Assembly: GCA_016647705.1 (NCBI GenBank)
Contig: CM028333.1
Span: forward strand, 26,406,243-26,470,242
DNA: 64,000 nucleotides
Direction of reading: 5' to 3'
DNA from: Eucommia ulmoides
Taxonomy: Eukaryota > Streptophyta > Magnoliopsida > Garryales > Eucommiaceae
Positions 20,148 to 32,055 of the stretch are shown in pieces. Position 1 is the first letter of the stretch; each line of letters starts with the position of its first letter. The notes beneath the pieces were generated by a model. It was given only the letters and a program-made list of their open reading frames with translations, made no database searches and was not told the DNA's origin. The translations under genes and the position numbers were made by a program.

Positions 20148-22554
20148 TGATGCGCCCCATTTTTCCAAAAAAGAAAAAAATAATAAATAATAAATAAGCT
20201 TAAGGAGAGGGGATTTTTAAAGTGCCGGTTTTCTAAAAAAAAAAAATACACTTAGGCCATTTTAAAAATAAGGTGTCGCCACCTAGCATTGAGTTTAAAT
20301 GGTGTGCTAGGTCACTGAATTTTTAGAAAACAATTTAAAAGACCTAAGTAAAAAATTGATTCAAAAAAAAAAAAAGGGTCAAACCAAAGATTTATTTAAA
20401 GGCTCGGGGGTTGGTTATGCTCGGGGAATGTGTTAGGCACCCCAAAACGCCCGTTCGAAAATGGTACTTTATGTCCAATTAAGTCCAATTAGTTTAGTCC
20501 GAGTGTTTTATTTTATTTTGAAATCATTCTCTTCTTATAAAATCCTTTTCGTATTTTTCACAAATAAGGTGAGACAAGTTTTTTGGATTTTGGGAATGAT
20601 CCCCCGATATAACCTCTTATCGAATATTAAGAATTCGACAAGGATGGTACCCGGGGGATTTATGTATGTTTCTGAGAGACTTCTTTAATTTAAATAGGCA
20701 AACTAAAATAGATGAATGAGATTTGGAAATATGAATGGAAAACTAACATTTAAATGAGTTTTATTTTTTATACAAAAGTGACTAAAAAAACTAAATGATT
20801 TAATTTAAATATGTTGATGCAAACTAATATGAATACGAGAATCGAATAGGGGACACTATGTGAATTAACGTGATTATGCGTGACAATGATTTAATTAAAA
20901 AATATAAGTGATGCACGTGTCATAACTAGATGTGAAAAAGTAGTGTGGATTCGTAAAAAAAAATAAAAAATAAAAAATAAAAACTATGTATGAAAAATGT
21001 GAGTGGTGAAAGTGTCATAAACATTCCATCTAAATGATATGAGAAATAAATATACTAAGTTGATGCAAAAAAAAAAAAAAAGTTTATTTTGAGTTTGCCT
21101 GATTAATTTAAAGAAATCCCGTTTTGAAATTTCCTCAAATTCTATGGATAAGAGAATCGAGGGAGGTTCACGGAAACAATTTAGTTGAAATTAATCTTTT
21201 CGATACTTAAAAGAAATCTGACGAAAAGTTTACCGAGGGAAGAGATTTCCTAAAATCATTCGTTTCTAAATTCCACACGAGTCGGGAAATAGAAACGAGG
21301 TCACGAAAAACTCTCCCACGATTTATCGAATCGTTGGATTCACCTTAAGGTTCGAAAGGATTAATTTCTACAAAAATAAAAGATTTTATTAGTTTTTTGG
21401 ATTTTTTTTTTGATAATAAGAATAAATCAAATAAAATACAGAAAAATAAATAATAAAAATATCATTCACCTAACGATCGGGGTTAAGTTTAAGCACAAGA
21501 AACCCACCCTGACGTTTTTATCGGATCATCGGATGACCTTTCTTTTTTGAGTTTTTCTTTATGAATTTGTAAATAAAATAAATAAAATAAAATAAAAATG
21601 TAGAAAGTAAAAAAAAAAACAACGATGTGGGTGTCCTCGTCTAAACGCTCCAAGGTTCAGATTAAGAGTGGGGAACCTCGTCCCGGCATTTTTCATCGAG
21701 TCATCGGACTACTAAAAGGAATAAAGTTTGCAAGAATTTAAACTATGGATATATTTAAATAAACTGAAAATAAAATAAAAACATACCTGTTCTAGGCCAA
21801 GAATCCTGATACTCGGGCTTTTTCTCTCTCGCAGACGGCTTCCCGTAAAGGTGTTTGGGAATTACTCTTCTAAGGGGTGGCTCCTCTCAATTTTTGAATG
21901 AATAAACTAGGAGGAGGAGGGTCCTATTTATAGGAGAAGATCGGGCATGAAAAATACTTTAGGAAACCCTAAAACTAGGTCTGACCGCCAAACCCAGTCC
22001 AAATTAGATTGGAAAAGGGTAAAACAGTAAAAAAGCATAAAAAGATAAAATTCTAGGCCTCTGCACGAGCCCTGTCCACCGCCTCCAGTCAACGACATGT
22101 GGCAAAGGCCCATTGGTCCTTTTCTTCTCTCTCACATGTACCCACATACACATGTGGCTGGTCAATGGGTCCCACCCACCTTTGACTTCTCTATTTCTTT
22201 CTCACATGCATACACACAAGTTTGGTAGACAAAAGGCCCACAAGTTCACTCACACACATACGCGTTGATGTGGCAGCGAGCCCCCCTCCATCTTTGACTC
22301 TCTCTCTCTCTTCTCTCACTCTCTCAAGTTTTGGAGCCAAAAGAGGTCCCACTCCTTTTTCCCTTTTCATTTCACTCCCTATTTTCTCATTCTTTCAATT
22401 TCGAAACTCATTTCTTTCTCTTTCAATTTCACCCCCTTTTCTTTATTTCATTTTTTTTGAACAAATAAAACAAAATTAAATAAAACAAATTCCGTTATAA
22501 AATGAAGCATAATTATTTTTATTTTTGCTGGACGGTCAAAATGTCGTGTCTACA
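20148..22554 (-). mobile_element. Solo LTR of an unassigned gypsy-type family inserted in gag
   Basis: Begins TGATGCGCCCC and ends GTGTCTACA (TG..CA). Perfect 5-bp target duplication GCAAT lies at 20143-20147 and 22555-22559. Removing it restores continuity of the gag reading (MAGVQTGPLLL side to MARALPKTL side). Read on the minus strand it starts TGTAGACACGAC and holds GTGACCTAGCACACC and CTAGGTGGCGACACC near its end, a sequence type I associate with Tat/Ogre-like LTRs (from memory). No coding sequence. A homologous relic lies at 11131-11420. Confidence 0.88.
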
Positions 22555-22559
22555 GCAAT

Positions 22560-23793
22560 AATGGACCTGTCTGTACCCCTGCCATCAAGGACACGACTGC
22601 CATCCTGTCATTCAGTTATTCCAATTAATCAGATTCCTAGTGGAACTTCTCAATGTAGGCTTTTAGTGTCTCATCTTTCCTTTGCCTTATCGACATATGG
22701 TGAGATGGGTTTTTAGCCCGCCGCTTGTTGCTTACAAACCGATATACAAAGGTAAGGCTAAAATATTCAAAAGAATTGAAACTGCTTAGTTTTAATACCT
22801 TGTACCATTTTTGGGCTGCTCCAGCCACAGTCACCTGAAAGCTTGGCACTTCATTGAATATGTTGCCCCGTGCAACTCCATGTGAGCATGGTATGTATCG
22901 AGCTACTCTACTGGATCAAAGTCTCCTTGGTATGTCTCGATTTGAGACAGTATCTTGAAGTTTGTGGGACTTTTTGCTGTATTACTCGGGTAGTCAAGGG
23001 GAAGCGTTCATTTTCACGATCTCGTAAACATTGGGCTCATTCTTCCTAATCTGCTTGAGTTTTTCATTGATGGCATTAACCTGCTCCCGTAGGTCTTTAT
23101 CGGTTTGTTGATCCAAGTCACTTTGTCGATCTCTCAGACACGATGTAGATGAGGCCTCTATTGAAGGCAGTAAAATGTTGTACGACATATCATGAGCTTT
23201 GTTCTCCATGTGAGCATGACGTGACTCATTTCTTGATGCAAGTGCTCTATTCCTTCTATCTCTAGTTCATGTCGATGATGTAGGGGGTCCCAGTCGTGAG
23301 TGTACATTGGGGGTCTTCTCAAACCGTGGAGCTCTAGGGCTTGTCGGCCATTCTGACTTCCCTGACTTAGCTCATCTCTCTCATTTTGGGTTATCTCCAG
23401 TTCTTTACGGAGACCACGATGTCCTTGGCGACGCTTCTCCTCGTAGCGTTGTTCACCACAAACTCTCCATCCTTCGTTGGCTCTAAGTTGTGCCTTACTG
23501 ACAGGCGGCACGTATCCTTGGGAGATAAAAGGCGGCAGATGTAGTTGACATTAATTAACTTGTCCAATTAGGTATCAGACATTCTGAGAGAGATCACGAA
23601 TCTCTTTCCTCAATTCCATCAAGAATGTGGGTGATTTTTTGGAAGGACCAGTTTCATGATTAGCTGTACAGACTGGCAGTCTCCTGCTTTCATTTTCATT
23701 GGTCATGATTCCAGATCTTAGAGTAACCATTGATAATATTATTTAGAACAATCGTTTGTACAATTGTTTGTCTCTCCCACAAAGGCACCAAAC
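22560..23793 (-). pseudogene. Gypsy gag, N-terminal and capsid part (minus strand)
   Basis: The frame at 22849-22637 encodes VPSFQVTVAGAAQKWYKVLK, FEYFSLTFVYRFVSNKRRAK and SIRQRKDETLKAYIEKFH, the retrotransposon gag capsid core (F..TL.GAAQ.WY..L, F.S.F...RR, L..I.Q...E.L..Y..RF). It continues after stops as LNDRMAVVSLMAGVQTGPL. Upstream (23511-22994) are charged, polar leader frames with degraded homology. The primer-site side abuts the 5' LTR at 23794 (minus-strand GTTTGGTGCCTTTGTGGG). Confidence 0.82.
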
Positions 23794-24385
23794 TAATAAT
23801 GTTGGAATCTGGTTTAGTAAATCACAGTCAATATGATTGTACTCTACCAGGTTTACTTTGTTGACCTATTCCTACAAAACAAGGCTTAGACCCCGGGGGA
23901 TTGGGTTCTTGGTGAAGCCCCTCCAGTATGAGAATAAGTCACCATTATTTAGAGAAACAATATGCTACGGGGAATGTGAAGTAGAATTTATGTTGAAGAA
24001 GACAGTTAATCATTAAACACAACACAGAGAGAAATGAGGGGGAGCTCGTGCCTTTTTTTGGTGCTATCAATTGAGGGAATCTTATATGCAGAAAATATGA
24101 GTGGGCATATTTCTTCTATTTTAATATGTGAGTGGGCATTATCTTCTAAGTGGACATTATCTCTTATATTATAAGGTTAGTGGAATGCACTTTGTGTAAA
24201 GAATTCATCTGAATTCATCCTAACCATTGATTGTGATAGTTTATGTAATTGATCCTAACCATTTAATATGGTTGTTTCGATAGCCAAATTAGGTCATTGA
24301 ATGTGGTAGTTTTGGTGGCCAAATTAGGTCGCAATTTTGATGGTAAGTGGTTAGCAAAATTACCCATTAAAATTACTCATCATCA
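23794..24385 (-). repeat. 5' LTR of the Tat-like element
   Basis: About 592 bp, paired with 12078-12668. Followed on the plus strand by the AATAC target duplication. Differences between the LTRs are scattered substitutions and small indels. Confidence 0.9.
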
Positions 24386-24390
24386 AATAC

Positions 24391-25929
24391 ATAATTTAAT
24401 AACACATTTAATACATTATCTTTTCAAGTATAATCATAGTGAAATATACTATTGCAATTTAATTAAAAAAGAAAACAATAAAATTTAAATACACATATTT
24501 AGACTACAACCTACTTAAGTTATACATTAGTAAATTAAACAATTTAAATTAAACAATAAATCATTTGCACTAAAAAAAAAGTTGAAATCTATAAAAATTC
24601 AATATCCTGTGCATTTGTGTAGGTATAAACTAGTGTATAACTAAAAGCGGAAGTCTAACCTTCATAATAAACCAAATGCAAATATTTACAATCTCTCATC
24701 TCCTATTCTCCCGTTGAAATGAATGATCATAGTTAATTCATCACATTCCTTCCATTCACATTAAAATAGATAATTAATGTATTAATTATATTTTACATTA
24801 ATTCAAAGTTTTCAATCACATTAAAATGTAAGAGATAATATATAAATTATATTTCACATATTATCTCTTCAAATACCTCTCATTTGATGGCTTTATCATC
24901 CACTCTCTCATTTCTCTCTAACGTGTGCAGAAAAGTACGTCAATCGGTTGTCCCTTTGAAGGACTGTTACTTGATTCTTGCAAATTTTCAATGCTATACG
25001 ATAGACTTTGTTTGGAAAAACCAAGATGATGGTCGTCAACAGAAGGTTGATTAATTAAACTCACATTAAATCTTGCTTATGTAAGGAGATCGAGAGCTTG
25101 AAGATTCATCTCATGAGCCTTGAAATTGTTGTAGAAGAAAATTGATCAATGCTTGAAATATTAATGGTGACTAATAACTGGTTGAAGAACCCTAATTGCA
25201 GAAATCTGGTAATAATCTCTGTCTTCGATTTAACTTCATTCATTTATCTTTTGGTATTTTTATTTTAGTTGGGTTAATTGCAAAATTTTCAAGGTTTTCT
25301 GACATTCATAAGAATAAATTGCAACCATTACCAACATTTACAAACATGAATAGTTCATAAAGGAAATTCATATCAAGCATAAAATCCACTTAAATGAATT
25401 CTCTAAGATGAACAGACGAAAAGATTATCTGTCAAAACCAAAAAAAAAACCAACAGAATAAAGAATAAAATCTATTCATAATTCCTAATAAGTAATGAAT
25501 AAAAGACCAAAAAAAAATAATAATAAAATAAAAAGTAAAAAAAAGCAAGACATCAAATAAGATTACCTAAGATAGTTCAAAATCAGGAACAAAAATTCTT
25601 TTTACCATGTTAGAGGAAAAAAAAAAGTGTAAAACAACATAAATCTGAAAAATAATCAGACGAAAAAAAAATGAAAAACAAAAACAAAATTGAAAAGAAA
25701 AAAGAACATAATAAGTAATATTCAAAAGAGATTAAAAAAAAGTACAAAACAAAACTATTGCGTGAGTCAAAAGTAGTATATATATATATATATGAAAACC
25801 ATGTACTCATGTATTATTTAGTTTTACTTAATAATTAGTGTGGTTATGTGTGTTGTTGTATTGATAGCTATATATTTAAAGCTACTTTGACTAATTAAGT
25901 TTTTGTTTTAGGGAATAGGTATATTGTAT
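24391..25929. other. AT-rich spacer, no gene recognised
   Basis: Contains the short repeat at 24638-24735 shared with 11918-12010, long A runs (25440-25760) and a TA microsatellite near 25780. The stretch 24895-25215 has more balanced composition and could be an old gene or leader fragment, but I see no domain or long frame. Confidence 0.45.
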
Positions 25930-26227
25930 TAATTGAAAATTACAATTTTTTTTTTTAATTATTATTATTATTATTAAAATATTAAAATATCTTAATATTA
26001 AAATATTAAAAAATTGGACCTTTGAAAATTTTAGGAGTTAATATCTTAATTTTAATTTTGACTTTTAAGAAGTATAGGGATTATTAAGTCATATAAAATA
26101 TAAGTTTAAATTTATTTTTGGGATATTTTTTATATCAAGAGGGATAATTAGTGTAAATAAATAAATAAATGAAAAAAGAAAAAAGGGTTGAGAATTGTTG
26201 CCTTCCTAAGGAAGGCAACATTCCCAA

Positions 26228-26264
<37 letters not shown>

Positions 26265-27602
26265 GGAGAATTCAATTAAAAGTGAAAAATTAATTTGTGT
26301 AAATTTTAATAAAGTGATAATTTTTAGTATTCCGTTAACTAATAAATATTATTAACAATTGGTTAATATTTTTCAGTAAATTTAATTATTAATTAGAAAA
26401 ATTTTGTAACCATTGTTATAATAATTTTTGCAAAGTTAATATTGACTTAATAAATTGAGCGTTTAATAATTTTGTATAATAAAAAAATTGGGAATGGGAG
26501 AAATTGCACTTTAGTGTCACGTATTGTATAATAGATTTCTTTAAATAAATTCTTAGTTTAGGCCTTATCTTCGTTAGGTTCACAGGCGACGCCGACCACG
26601 TCAGCATTACGACAGAAGTGTATTCAGTAGCGCAAAAATCGAGATGAGTGTATAGTCTTTTATGTAAATTACCAAATTATATTTTCATATTAAATTGTGA
26701 AATAGAAAATATTTATTAAAATGGAAACTTTTGTAACTTTAGTTGGATCGAGTAAAATTTTAAATGTGGAAAGTGACTTTTATTATTATCTGATTATGCC
26801 ATTGTGTGATCCTGACAGTAAGGCATGTCCTGTGATTTTGTTGGTCCTAATAGAAGAGTATGTCCTGTAGAACGTTATGTTATGACCTGACATGAGGGCA
26901 AGTCCTGCAGGTGGTTGATATTTGTTGTTGTTGTTGTTGAAGATGATGATTATCATCGTGATATGGTGATTTATACAACGTGTTGGCTCCTACCATTGGA
27001 GATATTAAATGACTTTGACACTTATGACAACCTTAGATTGCACAGTTGTACAAGTTATAGTACCGTCATAACTCCCAATCGTGAGGTGAAACAATTCTAT
27101 GGCTAGTAGGAAAGTATGTTTGTGGTACTTTATTATAAAAAAGTGATTTGATTGGTTGATTTATATTAAATTGCTATTTCTTGATTATATTTGTAGATTT
27201 CAATACTGTTCGTTGTGGTTCGATTCTGTATTGGAAAATGCGTTTTGCTAAATGTACTTGATTCATAAATTATTTTTATATTATGAAAACAGTACACTGA
27301 TAAAATATTTTATCTCAGGTACCTCGCTAGAGACTGATCCACTACTGGTAAGTAGAGTCAGAGGGTGGTGTCTTTTTTAGAGGATTGGCAAGACAAGTGT
27401 GAACTGTGAAAGATTCAATTTTTTGTAGTTTTTTTATGGATATTTGGGACACATGTATTAGTTTTGAAGTTGGTAAATATTTTTGGTAAAAAAATCTACA
27501 TCAGTACATATTGTATATATATATGATGTCATTGGTTAGATAACATCAAGTTGACGTCACTCCATGGCCTCGGGTGTTGGGGGCCTGGGGTGGGGTGTGA
27601 TA
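25930..27602 (+). repeat. 5' LTR of the chromovirus-like element (left edge approximate)
   Basis: Aligns by eye to 41010-42289 and 58894-59299. The first bases do not match TGTAAAGCC at 41010, so the left edge is uncertain by about 100 bp. Includes a GTTGCC palindrome at 26197-26219 just before a TATATA run that may be the promoter. Confidence 0.75.
26197..26219. promoter_or_regulatory. Perfect 23-nt palindrome upstream of a TATA run
   Basis: GTTGCCTTCCT-A-AGGAAGGCAAC has 11-nt perfect arms. About 13 bp downstream begins a (TA)n tract. The same site at 41340-41362 keeps 9-nt arms. A regulatory role is an inference. Confidence 0.6.
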
Positions 27603-27810
27603 GTTTTTGGTATTAGAGCTTAGGTTATAGTTTGTGTAGACGTGCCAAATTGTCTAGTCAGTAGTAGACCATAAGATAGGATGTTGATAGGTTGGTTCAG
27701 CACGTGAGTAGTAGTTATTTTATTTGTTTAAATAGTATATTTGCATCATGCACTATTTGTTGCTTTATTGAGCTTTTTATTTATTAAATTTAATTTCAGA
27801 TCTTGAATAT

Positions 27811-28845
27811 GGATCGTGGAAATGAAAGTAGTAGGAATTATGGACCCTACAGAAAATGGGTAGGGCACGGGAAAACTTGGATGCTGTCGAGCGAATATTA
27901 CAGGTGGCTACGCAACTAACAGAGCCGCATGCGAAGATAATGGAATTCCAGAGGGCCTAAACCGAAACAACCATTCCTCAAGCTGTGTTATTAAAAAGAT
28001 TCAAGGAATTGGACCCCCAACTTTTTCGGGAACTGCGAGTCTTACTGATGTTGAAAATTGGTTAAAGAGTATAGTATTCGAGGCAATAGGTATTATTAAT
28101 GATAACCGAGTTTCTCTCGCCACCTTCCAGCTGAAAAGAGAAGCCGAACATTGGTGGGAAGAAATGAAGAGGCTAATTTCAGTTCTAAATCAGGAGATCA
28201 CATGGGATCAATTTGTTGCGGTATTTAATGAAAAATATTTCCCTGAATCCTATCAGTTTGAGATGGAAGATGAATTCATATTACTAAAACATATAAAGAT
28301 GTCGGTTCTGCAATATGAAATCAAATTTGATGCCTTGTCCCGATTTGCTCCTAATTTGGTGAAGACTGAGGAAGCGAGATGTATAATATTTCTGAAATGA
28401 CTAGAATTGCAAATACATTCAAGGTTGACTGGCAGGCAGATCAAAAGTTATGCGAAACTAGTGAACACGGTAGAATTAATAGAGAAAGATGTGAAGGAAG
28501 TCACTCAAAATCATAAACAGTACAATAAGAGCATATTCGAGCCATCTAACAGATATTCAGGCGGCACCTCTCGAGGATCTGGCCCTCAACCGCAACTTCA
28601 TCGGGCCTGGCAGCCGATCAATTGGCTAAAGCCTTGGCCCAAGACAATCGTATTCCGGGTAGTGACAGAATGTATCTAAATAGAGTTTTAGCCAGCAAGG
28701 GTTAGGTAGAAGCCAAACATTTAGAGTAAGAACAATCATATGCTATCAATATGGATAACTGGATCATTTCATTAGAGACTGTCCTAGGGCGAGTCCAATA
28801 TGTTTCCGTTATCATGAGCCAGAGATTTTCTGTTATAGCTGCCCT
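27811..28845 (+). pseudogene. Chromovirus gag with zinc knuckle, frameshifted
   Basis: From MDRGNESSRNYGPYRKW (27811) the frame breaks; the capsid resumes at about 27990 with LKRFKELDPQLF, GTASLTDVENWLKSIVFEAI, FQLKREAEHWWEEMKRLISV, ITWDQFVAVFNEKYFPESYQ and EFILLKHIKMSVLQYEIKFD, ending near 28400 at a stop after IIFLK, then LTGRQIKSYAKLVNTVELIE. At about 28738 CYQYG.LDHFIRDC is a CCHC knuckle with the second Cys changed to Tyr and a stop inside. Immediately after it the sequence jumps toward RNase H, so protease and RT are deleted at about 28845. Confidence 0.88.
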
Positions 28846-29820
28846 ATTGACCCGTTTGACCCACAAGTAAACTAAATTTGAGTGGATTGACAAATGTGAA
28901 CTGAGTTTCTAGGAGCTGAAAAATAGATTGATATCAGCGCCAATACTTTTTCTCTCAACAGAAGGTGCTGACTTTGTGATATATGATAGTGCTTCACACC
29001 AGGGGCTAGGTTGTGTACTAATGCAACATGGCCATGTAATTGCATATGCTTCTCGGCAATTAAAGAATCATGAACGTAACTATCCGACGCATGATTAGGA
29101 ATTGGCGGTAATTATGTTTGTCTTGAAACTCTGGAGGCACTATTTGTATGGCGAGACTTGCGAAATATACACTGATTACCAAAGTTTAAAATGTTTGTTT
29201 ACTCAAAATGAACCGAATCTGAGATAGGGGCGTTGGATGGAATTTATCAATGATTACGATTGTACCATCCATTATCACCCTAGAAAGGCCAATGTTGTAG
29301 CACATATATTGAGTTGGAAATCGGCAGGTTCGGTTGCGCATTTTCGAGTTGTTCATACTAACCTATATGCCGAGTTGAGATCTATACGAGTCCAATTGGC
29401 AGTTGTCTAGACAATATCGGTTCTTGCGACTTTGACCTTGAGACCGACGTTAATCGACCAAATTATAGAAGTACAGAAGTCGGATGCCCAAATGGGAAAC
29501 ATCAAAGATGAAGTGAAAAATTGTCAGAAAACTGACTATCGCGTTTGAGATAATGATGAAGCCTTGATGTTTGAGAATAGACTGTGTGTTCCTAATAATG
29601 TTGATTTAAAGAAATATATCTTGGAAGAGGCACATCCAGGCAATATCAAAATGTATCGGGACTTGCGATAACACTATTGGTGGAATGAAATGAAATGAGA
29701 AATTACATAATTTGTTGCCAGGTGTCTTGTCTGTCAGCAAGTCAAGATCGAGCACCAATGTCTAAGTGAGTTATTGCAACCTTTGCCTATCTCAGAATAG
29801 AAATAAAAACATATCACGAC
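28846..29820 (+). pseudogene. Chromovirus RNase H and integrase N-terminus
   Basis: Readable blocks: [114 protein letters not shown] and NVVAHILS (RNase H), then RLCVPNNVDLKKYILEEAHP, MYRDLR.HYWWNEMK and ARCLVCQQVKIEHQ (integrase zinc-binding domain). Conserved D(H)K.L.YLFTQ reads TDYQSLKCLFTQ. The block is cut by the LTR at 29821 and resumes at 37886. At least five stops. Confidence 0.9.
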
Positions 29821-30296
29821 TGTTGACCATAAGATTTTGATGGACAATTAAAGGTTGATGTTTTTGATGGAACTAGCGATTTAATTGAGTATTTCAATTT
29901 ATTAGTTCCAATGATGAAGATATGATGACAAAGTAATGAATGGATGTTAAAAGATAATAATAAAGATGATGAAGGATTAAGAGGTTGAAGAATTTGAAGA
30001 ACCTAGGGAAAACAACTCAGGTTAAATTTCAATTCTTAATATCCCAATTAGAATTACACACGACTCAACAAGTTTTTTAAGTGATTTTTATAAATATGTG
30101 TGTTTTTTATAAGATGCTAATTAGTTAAATTATTTGCTCCTATGTGTAATTAAAAAAGAAATATTAATAATTGATTAAAATTGAATTTAAGTATTTAGTG
30201 GAGCTAACTGAGAAAAGAAATTGGATAAAGGGGCGAAAACGTCAAAGAAAATAAATTAAAAATGAATTGAGAGAAGTGTTCCAGCATTAGTAAGTC

Positions 30297-30540
30297 ACAG
30301 GTAAGTTGATCGGAGCATAGAAATAAAAGTCTCTGTATTTCTAAGTCGACAGGTAGGTCTACTGGAACTTAAATGTGAACTCTCTGAATCGATAAGTCGA
30401 CTGGGCGGTCGACCTATGACAAGAAATGTAACTCTCTGAATCTCTTGGTCGATAGATAGGTCGACGGATGGGCACATAATTTTTGGCTTGACTACATCCT
30501 GAATCGATCGGTCGACAGGTGATATTGGTCGGTCGACTTA
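30297..30540. repeat. GTCGAC palindrome array in U3
   Basis: Pairs such as GTCGACAGGTAGGTC, GTCGACTGGGCGGTCGACC, GTCGATAGATAGGTCGACGG and GTCGACAGGTGATATTGGTCGGTCGAC alternate with the spacer AACTCTCTGAATC. The same arrangement exists in every copy of this family here. Confidence 0.85.
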
Positions 30541-31240
30541 TGGGACTGTTTCAAGATATTATGAAATTCCGGGTTTTATTCTAAAAGTAGCCATTACTAG
30601 CTGTTTTATGGTTAAGATTCACGAGATATTTTAGGGATTTAGTGTTATTTGAGATATGCAACATATATTATGATATCCTTATAGATTTGGTTCATTAAGT
30701 TTGAATATTTCTCAATTTGGTATATGTAATTCTTTCTATCCTATTTAATTGTGATTGAGAAATATTTAGGGGACTTAATTAAGAAGTTTAAAATCTATAA
30801 TTAAGTGTTTTGAACCATGATGAAGTCTTAATGATATAAGAGGTCTATACGAGCAATTAAGTGTCATAACAAGTGAGAACTAGCCGTTAGAAAGCTTATT
30901 TTATTCCCATTTATATAGAGCTGTGTTTTTATATTAAATAGAGAGATTAAGAGTATTATACTGAGCTTTTCTAAGAGAAATCATATTAAGAATTGTGAGA
31001 TATTTTCTAGGAGTTATTCTTGAGAATTATTTGTTGTGAACCATTATTGCTACCGAATCTAAAGTAAAATTGCCAGGTAAAAAGATATTTGGAGTGTTTG
31101 TGAGGTTTTGATTCTTTAGTCTTAGTTTAAAAAAGAATTAGATTATTCTTGAGCCTGTAAAAAAGTAGAGGTTATTCCTGAGCCTTGAAAAAGGAATTTG
31201 TAAAGGTTGATTCTGAATCTGTAAAAGAATCTTTGTGAGA

Positions 31241-31630
31241 GGTCTTCGTGATAAAAGAGACATTTGTCGATAAGCTTGTGCTTGTTTGGAGGGATCATCA
31301 TAAATGATTAAAGTGTGTCGTTCACGGTACATAAAATATTCAGCCAGGGCTGCTCCTGTATAAGGGGCGAGGTATTGTAATGTAGCGGGGGAATCCGCCA
31401 TTTCGACTACCACAATAGTGTATTGCATCGTTCCCTTTCCCTGGAGAGCAGTCACTACCTGAGCCACTGAAGATGCTTTTTGACCAATAGCTACATAAAC
31501 ACATATTATATTTTGACCTTGTTGATTGAGAATCGTATCTGTGGCTACTGTTGTTTTACTGGTCTGTCTGTCCCCAATAATTAATTCTCGTTGACCACAT
31601 CCTATAGGGATCATTGAATCAATAGCAGAT
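31241..31630 (-). pseudogene. atpA: Plastid atpA (ATP synthase CF1 alpha) fragment inside an LTR
   Basis: The minus strand encodes [80 protein letters not shown] and [20 protein letters not shown] through RQMSLLSRR. These match the middle of the plastid ATP synthase alpha subunit (Walker A region onward), not the mitochondrial one, which differs strongly after TILNQ. Walker A GDRQTGKT reads GDRQTSKT, and other substitutions (GRGQ to GCGQ) point to nuclear decay without function. Both edges fall inside LTR sequence; GGT is shared at the 31241 junction. It is a nuclear plastid DNA insertion. Confidence 0.93.
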
Positions 31631-32055
31631 TTGTTTCCTACCTTTAAAGGAATCTTGAGTTTAGTGAGTGCGACTCTCCGTGGGACTCGGAGGACTAGAT
31701 TAGCCAATAGTAGCTAGGTGAACCAATATAAATTTCTGGTGTACTGCTATCTTTACATTATTTATTTTGGTTGATTGGTGTGCACCTGATTGATTTTATA
31801 TTTCCGTTGTGATATAAAGATAATAATTAATTCAGGATTATTAATTTTTTTTTCTAATAATTGTTTATCTACCCAATTCACCCCCCTTTGGATAGTTTAC
31901 TAGGCCAACAATTGACATCAGAGCTGATTTTAGCTCGATATACTTCACAGTATAGCTAAACACGATCACATGGAGTGTCTTGATTATGAAGTTATGTGTA
32001 TAACATTTGATTCTACTTCTTCTACAATGATGAGAATGCAGATAAGGCTATTGAG

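Larger units (their letters stand above)
12078..24385 (-). mobile_element. Ty3/gypsy element, Tat-like, minus strand, non-autonomous and twice interrupted
   Basis: Two LTRs of about 590 bp (12078-12668 and 23794-24385) start TGATGATGCC (or TAATAATGTT) and end CATCAACA (or CATCATCA). A perfect 5-bp target duplication AATAC lies at 12073-12077 and 24386-24390. Reading the minus strand from 24385: 5' LTR, gag, protease, RT, RNase H, purine tract, 3' LTR. Only about 350 bp lie between the RNase H trace and the 3' LTR and none of it reads as integrase, so pol is truncated. A hAT transposon sits in RNase H and a solo LTR in gag. The YIDDIMVK RT motif and the protease form (VLVDSGS..., YNTIIGR..LNALKA) suit the Tat/Ogre side of Ty3/gypsy; the sublineage is an inference. 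Confidence 0.9.
29821..31910 (+). repeat. 5' LTR of the non-autonomous Sirevirus-type element, with plastid insert
   Basis: TGTTGACC..GGCCAACA ends. Contains a GTCGAC palindrome array (30297-30540) and a foreign fragment at about 31241-31630. Without the insert it is about 1.7 kb; its partner at 35726 has no insert but carries about 460 bp (36965-37430) not present here, so the insert replaces LTR sequence near AAAATTGCC...AGGTAAAAAG. Reduced PBS follows (TGACATCAGAGCTG, 31913-31926). Confidence 0.88.

Noticed and set aside
24895..25215. Possible host-gene exon in the spacer
   Set aside because: Composition is more balanced but no frame over about 40 codons or recognisable motif supports it.
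31138..31707. Complete functional atpA gene
   Set aside because: Only the middle of the protein is present, both ends read into LTR sequence, and the Walker A motif is altered.
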